From: SIG440 sp045580025
Lineage (GTDB): Bacteria; Bacillota; Clostridia; Monoglobales; Monoglobaceae
Direction: 5' to 3'
Assembly (NCBI GenBank): GCA_045580025.1
Contig: JAZNNB010000040.1
Span: 1 to 8,703, forward strand
DNA: 8,703 nt
Under the pieces are notes generated by a model, which did not search any database, had not been told where the DNA came from, and worked only from the letters and a program-made list of their open reading frames with translations. Of this stretch, positions 1 to 5,353 are shown piece after piece (position 1 is the first letter of the stretch; each line of letters starts with the position of its first letter). The translations under genes were made by a program, and so were the position numbers.

Positions 1-931
1 GCTCACAGAACGACATGGCTACGATCCGACTTACCTTATTCAGTGATGCCTTTCTTACCATTTCGATTGCAGGAAGTTTTTCTTCTACGATGGAAAATCT
101 GTCTTCAAAGTCTTTATATGCAGCAAGGATAGTACCTAGGATATATTTTATAAACGGTGTTGCATCCTCTAAACCCTCATGCCATCCATCCTGAGATTTG
201 TTAAGGGAATCGTAGTATAAATCTTTGCTCTTTGCAATTTTAGCTTCAAGCGAGATGTATTTACCAACATAAAATCCGCTTCTGTAGAGTAACAAGGTGG
301 TAAGCAGTCTTGACATTCTTCCATTACCATCATTAAAAGGATGAATGCAAAGAAAATCGTGAATGAATGTGGGAATTGCAATCAATGGTTCAAGTTCGAG
401 ATTGCCGATAACTTTATTATATTCTTCGCAGATTTTATCAAGTGCTTCTTCCGTTTCAAATGGTGCAAGCGGAGTAAATAAAACCTCTGAATGTCCGTCA
501 GGGTAAGTTGTGCTTATATAATTTTGCACACTCTTTGTTCTGCCAGCCATGGGGTTATTCATATGACTGCACATAATTTTATGAAGTTGCAAAATATAGT
601 TTTTAGAAATGGGAATTGCATCAAAGTTCTCATGGATGATATTAAGAGCATCTCTGTATCCCGCAATTTCTTGTTCATCACGATTTCGTGGAGAGGTCTT
701 TTCTTCTACAAGCTGTTTGATTCGGGTATTTGTTGTAACGATACCTTCGATTGCATTGGAAGACTCTGTGCTTTGCACCTTTGCAATTTCCACAAGCTTT
801 TCAAGCTCTTCAGGGCGTCGTTTAAGATAAAGGTCTTGCTTGCCGACTTCTTTATATATGCTAGCTACAAGACCGAGAATTTCAGAATCCCATTTATGTT
901 CTTTGATTATCGAATAATTAAATATTCTCAT
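1..931 (-). CDS. Fic family protein (AMP-transferase), class II, C-terminus beyond window edge
   Basis: The reading frame is open for 310 codons from the ATG at 931 to the window edge, so the C-terminus is missing. The Fic core motif HPFNDGNGRMSR lies at residues 197-208, with His197 as the expected catalytic base and the GNGR loop binding ATP phosphates. An inhibitory motif of the form (S/T)xxxE(G/N), here SNAIEG, lies at residues 58-63. Its N-terminal position defines class II Fic proteins, in which the Glu blocks ATP binding in cis. Family members usually transfer AMP to hydroxyl side chains of target proteins in the cytoplasm; the target here is unknown. Relatives often carry a C-terminal winged helix, which would lie outside the window. 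The start is supported by AGGAGG at 940-945, 8 nt upstream. No antitoxin-like gene precedes it, which fits self-inhibition in cis. Confidence 0.93.
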   Translation of the reverse strand, partial: MRIFNYSIIKEHKWDSEILGLVASIYKEVGKQDLYLKRRPEELEKLVEIAKVQSTESSNAIEGIVTTNTRIKQLVEEKTSPRNRDEQEIAGYRDALNIIHENFDAIPISKNYILQLHKIMCSHMNNPMAGRTKSVQNYISTTYPDGHSEVLFTPLAPFETEEALDKICEEYNKVIGNLELEPLIAIPTFIHDFLCIHPFNDGNGRMSRLLTTLLLYRSGFYVGKYISLEAKIAKSKDLYYDSLNKSQDGWHEGLEDATPFIKYILGTILAAYKDFEDRFSIVEEKLPAIEMVRKASLNKVSRIVAMSFCE

Positions 932-949
932 GCCCTTAACCTCCTTTCT

Positions 950-980
950 TTCCCTTAAATATTACCACATATTAAGGGAA
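950..980. promoter_or_regulatory. inverted-repeat operator candidate over the fic promoter
   Basis: TTCCCTTAA at 950-958 and its exact inverse TTAAGGGAA at 972-980 flank the -10 box, with centres 22 bp apart (two helical turns). One arm lies inside the -35/-10 spacer and the other just downstream of the -10, where a bound dimer would block RNA polymerase. A third partial box, TTCCCTTA, lies at 1003-1010, and CCCTTAA recurs at 933-939 by the start codon. A repressor site is inferred. The regulator is unknown, though a C-terminal helix-turn-helix in the Fic protein itself would make autoregulation possible. Confidence 0.5.
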
Positions 981-987
981 TTGTCAA
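959..987 (-). promoter_or_regulatory. sigma-A promoter of the fic gene
   Basis: On the minus strand, TTGACA (982-987) is followed after exactly 17 bp by TAATAT (959-964), 27 bp before the fic start codon. This is a near-consensus housekeeping promoter, so unrepressed expression should be strong. Confidence 0.8.
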
Positions 988-1069
988 TGTTTTAAGTAAA
1001 TTTTCCCTTATTTATTATTTGTTTTTAAGGTAAAGTTATTCTGCAAAACTGTTTTATTCTTTCATATAT

Positions 1070-1262
1070 TTTTTCTAACATTTTTCTAGCACTTTTCTAG
1101 CGAAAACCCAAAAAAGCTATCTAAAAGTGGCAATACGAAAAATGCAAGAACAGCAAAGGCTTTGAAGGAATTTATCCCCTCAAAGCCTTGATTTTATGCG
1201 GTTTTTATCGCTTTTTAAGTTCCTTTAACTTCCGCTAATTTGCTCTATCTAAAAAGAGTGTC
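1070..1262 (+). repeat. diverged direct repeat, copy 1, with hairpin
   Basis: This non-coding stretch resembles 3512-3660 in the same orientation. Shared blocks include CTAACATTTTTCTAGCA, GGCAATA, GAAGGA, CCCTCAAAGCCTTGATTT and a CTAAA near the right end. A perfect 10-bp hairpin, AAGGCTTTGA (1156-1165) with TCAAAGCCTT (1180-1189), is its best-conserved part. The left end holds three TTTTCTARC units at 1071, 1082 and 1093, an 11-bp period. The right end coincides with the premature stop of the sirtuin fragment. It could be a non-autonomous mobile element or an old attachment-site remnant. The hairpin lacks a good T-run, so a role as a plain terminator is doubtful. No other gene is seen between the fic promoter and the sirtuin fragment. 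Confidence 0.55.
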
Positions 1263-1432
1263 TAGGAGCTCAATATTTCTTCGGGAGGAACACCGTATTC
1301 TTTTACGGTGTTATAAAGTCCGTCCTGACTGCGATAGTCCTTTACACCGCTTTCGGTAGAAACACCTGCACCGCCAAAGAAAACGATGTTATTGCACTCT
1401 TTTATCATTTCTGCAAATTTATCTATCATCAT
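1262..1432 (-). pseudogene. sirtuin (Sir2/CobB-type NAD-dependent deacylase), N-terminal fragment
   Basis: A 56-codon frame begins with ATG ATG at 1432 and ends with TAG at 1262-1264. It carries the start of a sirtuin NAD-binding domain: IVFFGGAGVSTESG at residues 16-29, corresponding to the family's GAGxS motif, then DYRSQDGLY at 32-40 (family pattern DFRS..GL). Sirtuins are usually about 230-250 residues. This fragment lacks the catalytic His, the zinc-binding cysteines and the rest of the Rossmann fold, so it cannot be an active deacylase. Similarity stops after EEILS, right where repeat copy 1 begins, so the 3' part was probably lost by insertion or recombination there. It is 47 bp downstream of the MGMT-like gene, probably in the same operon, with a weak GAGG ribosome-binding site. 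Confidence 0.85.
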
Positions 1433-1479
1433 TTTTCGCCTCGTTTATTTGAATTTGTTTGGTTCAAATCCGTCATTAA

Positions 1480-1779
1480 TCAAATACTATATTTACTCAA
1501 ATCTATCCTGCCGTCCGATTCAAAAACAACGCCTTCTGTTTCGAGCAACTGTCTCTGAACTCCTTCGCCGCCAAATGCAAAACCGGGTGCAACCTTTCCT
1601 TCTCGGTTTACAACTCTATGGCAAGGAATAATCCCCGGCTCCGGGTTTACATGCAGAGCATATCCCACAACCCTTGCCCAGCGAGGATTACCCGCCAAAA
1701 GTGCCACCTGACCATAGGTAGCAACCTTGCCTTCGGGAATGGTTTTCACAACCTCATATATTTTTTCAAATGTGTTCAT
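1480..1779 (-). CDS. MGMT family protein (alkylguanine-DNA alkyltransferase-like)
   Basis: The product is 99 residues and corresponds to the C-terminal DNA-binding and active-site domain of O6-alkylguanine-DNA alkyltransferases. Visible hallmarks are GKVATYGQVA at residues 17-26 (Tyr22 in the base-flipping position), RVVGYAL at 36-42 (Arg finger region) and PCHRVV at 52-57 with Cys53 as the alkyl acceptor. Because the PCHR cysteine is present, direct repair of O6-alkylguanine is possible. Short stand-alone proteins of this kind include both active enzymes and alkyltransferase-like sensors (which usually have Trp in place of Cys). I place the start at the ATG at 1779, 5 nt after the yeiH stop, because the family begins near MNTFEKIYEVV. 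A start at 1806 would add nine residues and overlap yeiH. It is third in the operon. Confidence 0.88.
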   Translation of the reverse strand: MNTFEKIYEVVKTIPEGKVATYGQVALLAGNPRWARVVGYALHVNPEPGIIPCHRVVNREGKVAPGFAFGGEGVQRQLLETEGVVFESDGRIDLSKYSI

Positions 1780-1784
1780 AGTTA

Positions 1785-2804
1785 TCACACCAAACCCATA
1801 CACCACTCAACACCGATGGCAACCACCACCACAAGAGCTGATATGATAAAGCCATGAATCATAGGATTAATGCCCGATTTTTTCATATCCCTGAAGCTTG
1901 TATTTAAGCCGATTGCCGCAAGGGCTGCAACCATCAGGAATTTGCTTACATCTTTTGCAACAGCCGAAACCTCTGTGGGTATAACGCCCAGACTGTTAAT
2001 CATTGCCATAGCTAAAAAGCCAAGAATAAACCACGGGAACAATCCGCCGATATTAACCTTACTGTATGCAGCATCACAGCTTTCTTTTCTTTTAAGTCTT
2101 AAATTTACCAGTGAAAAAACAAAAACTGTCGGAATGATGGCTAATGTTCTTGTGAGCTTTACCATTGTTGCAAAATCGCCTGCGCCTTCTGAAAATGCAT
2201 ATCCTGCAGCAACTACGCTTGAGGTATCGTTTACTGCCGTTCCTGCCCATAAACCATATGCCATATCAGAAAGTCCAAGCATTCTTCCCATAATCGGAAA
2301 CAGAACAATCATTGCCATATCAAACAAAAATGTAGCGGACATAGCATAGGCAATATCGGAATCCTCTGCATCAATTACAGGGGCTATCGCTGCAATGGCG
2401 GAACCACCGCAAATTCCTGTTCCTGCGGAAATCAGGTTTGACAGTTTCCAATTCAGCTTCAATGCTTTACCTATAAAATATCCTCCGCCAAAGCAGGTCA
2501 GCAAAGTAAAAAGCATTACCATCAAAGATAATTTTCCAACCGAAAGGATTACCCTTACGCTGAGGGATGCTCCAAGTAATATAATCGCAAATTTCAACAC
2601 CTTTTTGGATGTAAATTTAATACCGGCTTTTAAAAAATCAGGTTTCCAGAAATGGTTTATAATCATTCCTATAAAAAGTGCAATTACCGATGCACCGATG
2701 ATGTGTATGGGCAAAAGACTCTCAATCGCTTTTGCAATTACTGCTATAACTATCGAAATCGCAAGTCCCGGGATTATTTCTCCAATATTTTTTAGTATTT
2801 TCAT
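1785..2804 (-). CDS. YeiH/PSE family putative sulfate exporter (UPF0324)
   Basis: This 339-residue polytopic inner-membrane protein has about ten hydrophobic segments, the usual size and profile for the YeiH/UPF0324 (putative sulfate exporter, PSE) family. Family signatures are GTGICGGSAIAAIAP at residues 128-142, GTAVNDTSSVVAAG at 188-201 and VKLTRTLAIIP at 215-225. The transported substrate is not firmly established for most members, so sulfate or related anion export is only the family name. The start codon overlaps the PAS gene stop (ATGA), and GGAGG 7 nt upstream lies inside that gene, indicating translational coupling. A small PAS sensor coded directly upstream hints that transport is tied to a cytoplasmic signal such as redox state or a small ligand. 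Confidence 0.92.
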   Translation of the reverse strand: MKILKNIGEIIPGLAISIVIAVIAKAIESLLPIHIIGASVIALFIGMIINHFWKPDFLKAGIKFTSKKVLKFAIILLGASLSVRVILSVGKLSLMVMLFTLLTCFGGGYFIGKALKLNWKLSNLISAGTGICGGSAIAAIAPVIDAEDSDIAYAMSATFLFDMAMIVLFPIMGRMLGLSDMAYGLWAGTAVNDTSSVVAAGYAFSEGAGDFATMVKLTRTLAIIPTVFVFSLVNLRLKRKESCDAAYSKVNIGGLFPWFILGFLAMAMINSLGVIPTEVSAVAKDVSKFLMVAALAAIGLNTSFRDMKKSGINPMIHGFIISALVVVVAIGVEWCMGLV

Positions 2805-3175
2805 TTTGTTCCTCCGTTAAAATTATAAAGTATATCTGTTTCTTTGTTTCTGTATTCGTGCTTTTCGTAATAACCGATTAAAGTACCGTCATCATCACGA
2901 AGAGCAACCATATATACATCCTTATTTTCTTTTTCGTTGTAATAGGTATATATGATGTTATTATCCGTGCTTTCTTTAAACCATGCAAGCACCTTTTCAA
3001 TCATCTCGTTGGCTTTTGGCGGATGGCAACCTTTAATGCTTGCGCCTGTCAAATCCTTACGATAACTCTTTATTGCAGAGGGATTCATATAAACAATTAT
3101 ATCAGCCATATCACAGACAACCACAGGGGCTGTGTCTTGGTCTAATATACTTTTAAATAGTTTATATAATTTCAT
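2801..3175 (-). CDS. small stand-alone PAS-domain protein
   Basis: The product is 124 residues and consists of a single PAS fold: APVVVCDMADIIVYMNPSA at residues 16-34 is the typical PAS opening strand and turn, GCHPPKA at 49-55 is a CHPP motif seen in PAS domains of the DUF438/PAS_10 type, and a core strand pair follows at about 72-105. No kinase, cyclase or DNA-binding domain is attached, so it probably acts through a partner. Cys50-His51 could bind a metal or haem, but that is inference. It is the first gene of the operon and is followed by yeiH with a 4-bp overlap. A GAGG ribosome-binding site lies 8 nt before the ATG, and the promoter at 3212-3240 gives a leader of about 30 nt. Confidence 0.82.
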   Translation of the reverse strand: MKLYKLFKSILDQDTAPVVVCDMADIIVYMNPSAIKSYRKDLTGASIKGCHPPKANEMIEKVLAWFKESTDNNIIYTYYNEKENKDVYMVALRDDDGTLIGYYEKHEYRNKETDILYNFNGGTK

Positions 3176-3211
3176 TTTTTATCCTCACTTATTGCACTTT
3201 GTTTTGAGATA

Positions 3212-3240
3212 ATTATACCATAAATTGCCTTGAAAATCAA
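3212..3240 (-). promoter_or_regulatory. promoter of the PAS-yeiH-MGMT operon
   Basis: On the minus strand, TTGATT (3235-3240), a 17-bp spacer and a perfect TATAAT (3212-3217) place the transcription start near 3205, about 30 nt before the PAS start codon. The -35 box lies inside the left arm of the inverted repeat at 3230-3257. Confidence 0.72.
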
Positions 3241-3257
3241 TACTCATTGATTTTCAA
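3230..3257. promoter_or_regulatory. perfect 12-bp inverted repeat holding two divergent -35 boxes
   Basis: TTGAAAATCAAT (3230-3241) and its exact inverse (3246-3257) are separated by ACTC. The minus-strand -35 box (3235-3240) and the plus-strand -35 box (3247-3252), both TTGATT, sit symmetrically in the two arms. Each arm is itself a small TTGA-N3-TCAA dyad. A protein bound here could control both promoters at once; the regulator is unknown. Confidence 0.6.
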
Positions 3258-3275
3258 ATAAAAATTTGATATAAT
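3247..3275 (+). promoter_or_regulatory. promoter reading towards the plus-strand gene remnant
   Basis: TTGATT (3247-3252), a 17-bp spacer and TATAAT (3270-3275) predict transcription from about 3282. A GGAGGG ribosome-binding site (3308-3313) and an ATG at 3319 follow, which is a full expression signal for what is now a 31-codon remnant. Confidence 0.7.
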
Positions 3276-3288
3276 ATTATAAACATAT

Positions 3289-3306
3289 ATGTTGTAACAA
3301 CAACAT
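3289..3306. promoter_or_regulatory. operator A, ATGTTGT-N4-ACAACAT
   Basis: This 18-bp dyad (ATGTTGT at 3289-3295, ACAACAT at 3300-3306) has the same arms and the same 4-bp gap as operator B at 3479-3496. It lies about 7-24 nt downstream of the predicted plus-strand start, a position suited to repression, perhaps autorepression. The arm-gap-arm layout resembles Crp/Fnr-family sites; no regulator gene is intact in this window. Confidence 0.62.
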
Positions 3307-3318
3307 TGGAGGGCATTT

Positions 3319-3414
3319 ATGGATTTTAATTTTCTATCGCACCCTCATGACAAGCTTTTGCACACAATCCGCATCCATTACACTTTTCTTCATCAATTTT
3401 TATTATTTTTCTAA
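3319..3414 (+). pseudogene. 5' remnant of a plus-strand gene, probably fused out of frame
   Basis: An ATG at 3319, 5 nt after GGAGGG and behind a good promoter, opens a 31-codon frame. Only the first few codons (MDFNF) are likely original. From about 3326-3332 on, the same DNA is the ferredoxin fragment on the other strand, so the rest is antisense to it. I infer that a real gene was lost by deletion. Its operator position would suit an autorepressed Crp/Fnr-type regulator, but five codons cannot identify the product. Confidence 0.35.
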
Positions 3415-3418
3415 CCAT
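3326..3418 (-). pseudogene. ferredoxin-like 4Fe-4S protein, N-terminal fragment
   Basis: Thirty codons from the ATG at 3418 to TAA at 3326-3328 encode a basic start (MVRKIIKIDEEK) and a complete CxxCxxCxxxC cluster motif, with cysteines at residues 13, 16, 19 and 23, followed by HEGAIEN. In the clostridial 4Fe-4S proteins it resembles, the chain goes on past EGAIE with a second cysteine set. Here it stops at the junction with the plus-strand remnant. The ribosome-binding site AAGGAG and the upstream promoter and operator B are intact, so a short peptide could still be made, but an electron carrier of normal size cannot. In related bacteria such genes often neighbour hydroxylamine reductase (hcp) and a Crp/Fnr regulator; neither is intact here. 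Confidence 0.8.
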
Positions 3419-3452
3419 ATCTCAAATCTCCTTTATTTCACTTATCAATATG

Positions 3453-3500
3453 AGTATATCATAGAAAAAGTCTAATTTATGTTGTTATAACAACATAAAT
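3453..3500 (-). promoter_or_regulatory. activator-type promoter with operator B (26-bp palindrome)
   Basis: On the minus strand, an extended -10 box (TGA-TATACT, with TATACT at 3453-3458) has no good -35 box. Instead a perfect 26-bp palindrome covers 3475-3500, containing ATGTTGT-N4-ACAACAT at 3479-3496. With transcription starting at about 3446, the palindrome centre is at -41.5, the classical class II Crp/Fnr activator position. This promoter faces the ferredoxin fragment. Confidence 0.65.
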
Positions 3501-3511
3501 AATAAATTTTT

Positions 3512-3660
3512 CATCTAATATTTTCTGGCAGAATTTGTTAGAAAAGTGTGTAAACGCGGCAATATCAGAAACTAGAGCGTGCAAAAGGCTCTGAAGGATT
3601 TTAGTCCCTCAAAGCCTTGATTTATGTCATTTTATTGTTTCCTAACTTCTCTGTTCTAAA
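3512..3660 (+). repeat. diverged direct repeat, copy 2, with hairpin
   Basis: This is the second copy of the repeat seen at 1070-1262, in the same orientation and shorter. The hairpin is AAGGCTCTGA (3585-3594) with TCAAAGCCTT (3609-3618), one mismatch. Flanking similarity includes CTAATATTTTCTGGCA, AGAAAAGTG, GGCAATAT and CTCAAAGCCTTGATTTATG. It lies beyond the 3' end of the DUF6512 gene, just as copy 1 lies beyond the sirtuin fragment. The copies are clearly diverged, so the duplication is old. From here to the DUF6512 stop there is only a short spacer with three CTCAAA units at 3669, 3681 and 3693 (12-bp period). Confidence 0.55.
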
Positions 3661-3713
3661 GCGCAGGACTCAAATTGAGGCTCAAAGCACAGCTCAAAAA
3701 ACATCTTTAAAGA

Positions 3714-4241
3714 TTAAAACCCGTACCCACCCGTCACAGGGTCCAAAAACAGCGGTATCTGAGGCGGCACAAGGGTAAATATCACAAAAATCAATGCCAT
3801 TAACCACAATATACCCAGTGCGGTTTTGGGCGACTCGCACTTTATTAAATTTTTATCCAAAAGCTGCGTTTCAAGCAAATAGCCAGATAGCACGGACACA
3901 AAAAATATAACTATATTCACCCAATCGGGAGTCTTTCCAAAGGCTCCGTTTATTACATAATAAAGCACGGGTGTAAGTACCACGCCAAATACTATGCCGA
4001 TTAGCTTGATACACCAAAAATTTTTATAATCCTTGCCGGCATATTGGTTTTCAATAAAGGCAAAAACAAACATTGGAAAAAATAAAAGCTTGAGATGCTC
4101 CCAGATGGATTCATTCACCGCAGAGAAAGGGGCGACGCTGATGCTGCCACCTGTCCAGTCAAACAGAAAATGTAGTAAAACCCCAAGAACACCGGAAAAA
4201 ACAAACCCTGCAAATTGCCAAAGGCGTACGTATTCTTTCAT
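3714..4241 (-). CDS. DUF6512 family integral membrane protein
   Basis: The product is 175 residues with about five hydrophobic segments, roughly at 10-30, 52-66, 78-100, 110-130 and 145-165, so it is an inner-membrane protein. The stretch PFSAVNESIWEHLKLLFFP at residues 38-56 is the signature I associate with DUF6512. Its function is unknown. The ATG at 4241 is chosen because GGGAGGG (4247-4253) sits 5 nt upstream. A GTG at 4259 would add six residues but would put that ribosome-binding site inside the gene. It lies 66 bp downstream of the TIGR04076 gene and is probably transcribed with it. No convincing terminator follows the stop. Confidence 0.82.
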   Translation of the reverse strand: MKEYVRLWQFAGFVFSGVLGVLLHFLFDWTGGSISVAPFSAVNESIWEHLKLLFFPMFVFAFIENQYAGKDYKNFWCIKLIGIVFGVVLTPVLYYVINGAFGKTPDWVNIVIFFVSVLSGYLLETQLLDKNLIKCESPKTALGILWLMALIFVIFTLVPPQIPLFLDPVTGGYGF

Positions 4242-4307
4242 ATATACCCTCCCGAACACTTTTTACAAAGTTTATTCAAAAAAGGTGCATATATGCCAGA
4301 ACAAGCC

Positions 4308-4622
4308 TTATTTCACATCCTCCGAAATCATCTCAATATAAAAACTCACAGGGCGAAATCCATCGTTGCAGGAAATCATCGCCGATTTTTCATTCTTCAT
4401 CCAGCCGTCAAAAAAGTTACCACCACCCAAAGACAGCTCTTTTACAAATGGCTCCATACTCTCCCACGCACTGTCACAAAGCCCCTCAGACTTTTTGCCG
4501 CCATGCGAAATGAACACCTGTCCCACTTTTAAATCACAGGCGTGCTCTATGGGGTTTTCGTATTTTTTTATCAAATCGTCATACCGTGCCATTTTCATCA
4601 CGGTAATTTTGCAATCTTTCAT
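4308..4622 (-). CDS. TIGR04076 family protein
   Basis: The 104-residue cytoplasmic protein begins MKDCKITVMK, has VGQVF at residues 33-37, GLCDSAW at 47-53, a GGGNFFDGW stretch at 66-74 and CNDGFRPVSFYIE at 85-97, a layout matching the TIGR04076 family as I recall it. The family's function is not established; the conserved cysteines (4, 49, 85) suggest metal binding or redox chemistry, which is inference. It has an AAGG ribosome-binding site 9 nt before the ATG and the promoter at 4656-4684, and it is divergent from the nitroreductase gene. An alternative start at the internal methionines is possible but less likely, because the family's KxCKITV opening would be lost. Confidence 0.82.
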   Translation of the reverse strand: MKDCKITVMKMARYDDLIKKYENPIEHACDLKVGQVFISHGGKKSEGLCDSAWESMEPFVKELSLGGGNFFDGWMKNEKSAMISCNDGFRPVSFYIEMISEDVK

Positions 4623-4655
4623 AAAAAGAACCTTGCCTTTTCATAAATTTCTTTA

Positions 4656-4684
4656 AGTATATCACAGCAACGCTCTTTTTTCAA
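4656..4684 (-). promoter_or_regulatory. promoter of the TIGR04076-DUF6512 pair
   Basis: On the minus strand, TTGAAA (4679-4684), a 17-bp spacer and TATACT (4656-4661) lie about 35 bp before the TIGR04076 start codon. Confidence 0.65.
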
Positions 4685-4691
4685 CTTTCCC

Positions 4692-4720
4692 TTGAAACCC
4701 TGCAATTTTTATACTATAAT
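4692..4720 (+). promoter_or_regulatory. nitroreductase promoter
   Basis: TTGAAA (4692-4697), a 17-bp spacer and TATAAT (4715-4720) predict a transcription start near 4727, close to the ribosome-binding site, giving a very short leader. The -35 box faces that of the opposite promoter across 7 bp, forming a TTTCAA-N7-TTGAAA dyad at 4679-4697. Confidence 0.7.
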
Positions 4721-4743
4721 CAAACCATAAGGAGATGAAAGCT

Positions 4744-5262
4744 ATGGACTTTGAAAAGGTAATCACCGAAAGATATTCCGTGAGAAAGTTTGAAAACAAA
4801 CACTTGGAACAAGAGATAATCGATAAAATAATAAACGCAGGACACATAGCTCCCACAGGTTGTAATTTTCAACCACAAAGAATTCTTGTGCTGAACAATG
4901 ATGAAACAATTTTAAGATTGAAGAACTGCACAAGGTGTCATTTTGATGCCCCCTGCGCTATGCTTGTATGCTACAACGAGGACGAAAGCTGGGTACGAAA
5001 ATTTGATGGGGCAAAGTCGGCGCCCGTTGATGCAAGCATCGTTGCCACACATATGATGCTTGAAGCGAAAAACCTTGGCATTGGCTCTTGCTGGGTGATG
5101 CATTTTGACCCCAAGGCTATGAGAAAAGAATTTAATATCCCCGAAAATATCATTCCTCACGCACTTCTTGTGATGGGCTATCCCCACGAAAATGCCGTGC
5201 CTCTCGATATGCACCAAAAGGTACGTCCTCTTGATGAGGTTGTGCTTTATGATAGTTTTTAA
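4744..5262 (+). CDS. nitroreductase family protein (FMN-dependent)
   Basis: The product is 172 residues, in the range of short nitroreductase-fold enzymes that bind FMN as dimers and use NAD(P)H to reduce nitro compounds, quinones or related acceptors in the cytoplasm. FMN-site features are RYSVRKF at residues 10-16 and APTGCNFQPQR at 36-46 (Asn41, Gln43, Pro44). GIGSCWV, about 50 residues before the C-terminus, is the usual isoalloxazine-facing segment. The true substrate cannot be read from sequence. I chose the ATG at 4744 because AAGGAG (4729-4734) is 9 nt upstream; the in-frame ATG at 4735 touches that site directly. It is a single-gene unit with its own promoter and a strong terminator. 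Confidence 0.93.
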   Translation: MDFEKVITERYSVRKFENKHLEQEIIDKIINAGHIAPTGCNFQPQRILVLNNDETILRLKNCTRCHFDAPCAMLVCYNEDESWVRKFDGAKSAPVDASIVATHMMLEAKNLGIGSCWVMHFDPKAMRKEFNIPENIIPHALLVMGYPHENAVPLDMHQKVRPLDEVVLYDSF

Positions 5263-5268
5263 AGCACC

Positions 5269-5301
5269 AAAAAAAGCTGAGGCGTCAGCCTCGGCTTTTT
5301 T
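5269..5301 (+). terminator. rho-independent terminator after the nitroreductase gene
   Basis: The stem AGCTGAGGC (5275-5283) pairs with GCCTCGGCT (5288-5296) around a GTCA loop, with one G-T pair, followed by six T in total. Flanking A and T runs make it potentially bidirectional. Confidence 0.9.
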
Positions 5302-5353
5302 GTAACACTCCTCACTCTTTTTCCATAAAATAACAATGGGGGGGGTGAAATTT

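Noticed and set aside
491..958. 155-codon plus-strand ORF
   Set aside because: It is antisense to the fic gene and crosses its promoter; the Cys- and Phe-rich product is typical of shadow frames.
1156..1189. Hairpin as an ordinary intrinsic terminator
   Set aside because: Neither strand has a clean T-run directly after the stem, and the same hairpin recurs at 3585-3618 with flanking similarity, so a repeat is the better description.
1870..2820. Two plus-strand ORFs of 159 and 141 codons
   Set aside because: Both are antisense to yeiH, which has strong family motifs and overlaps correctly with its upstream gene.
4735..4743. Earlier ATG for the nitroreductase gene
   Set aside because: It touches the AAGGAG site with no spacing; the ATG at 4744 is correctly spaced and fits the usual family start.
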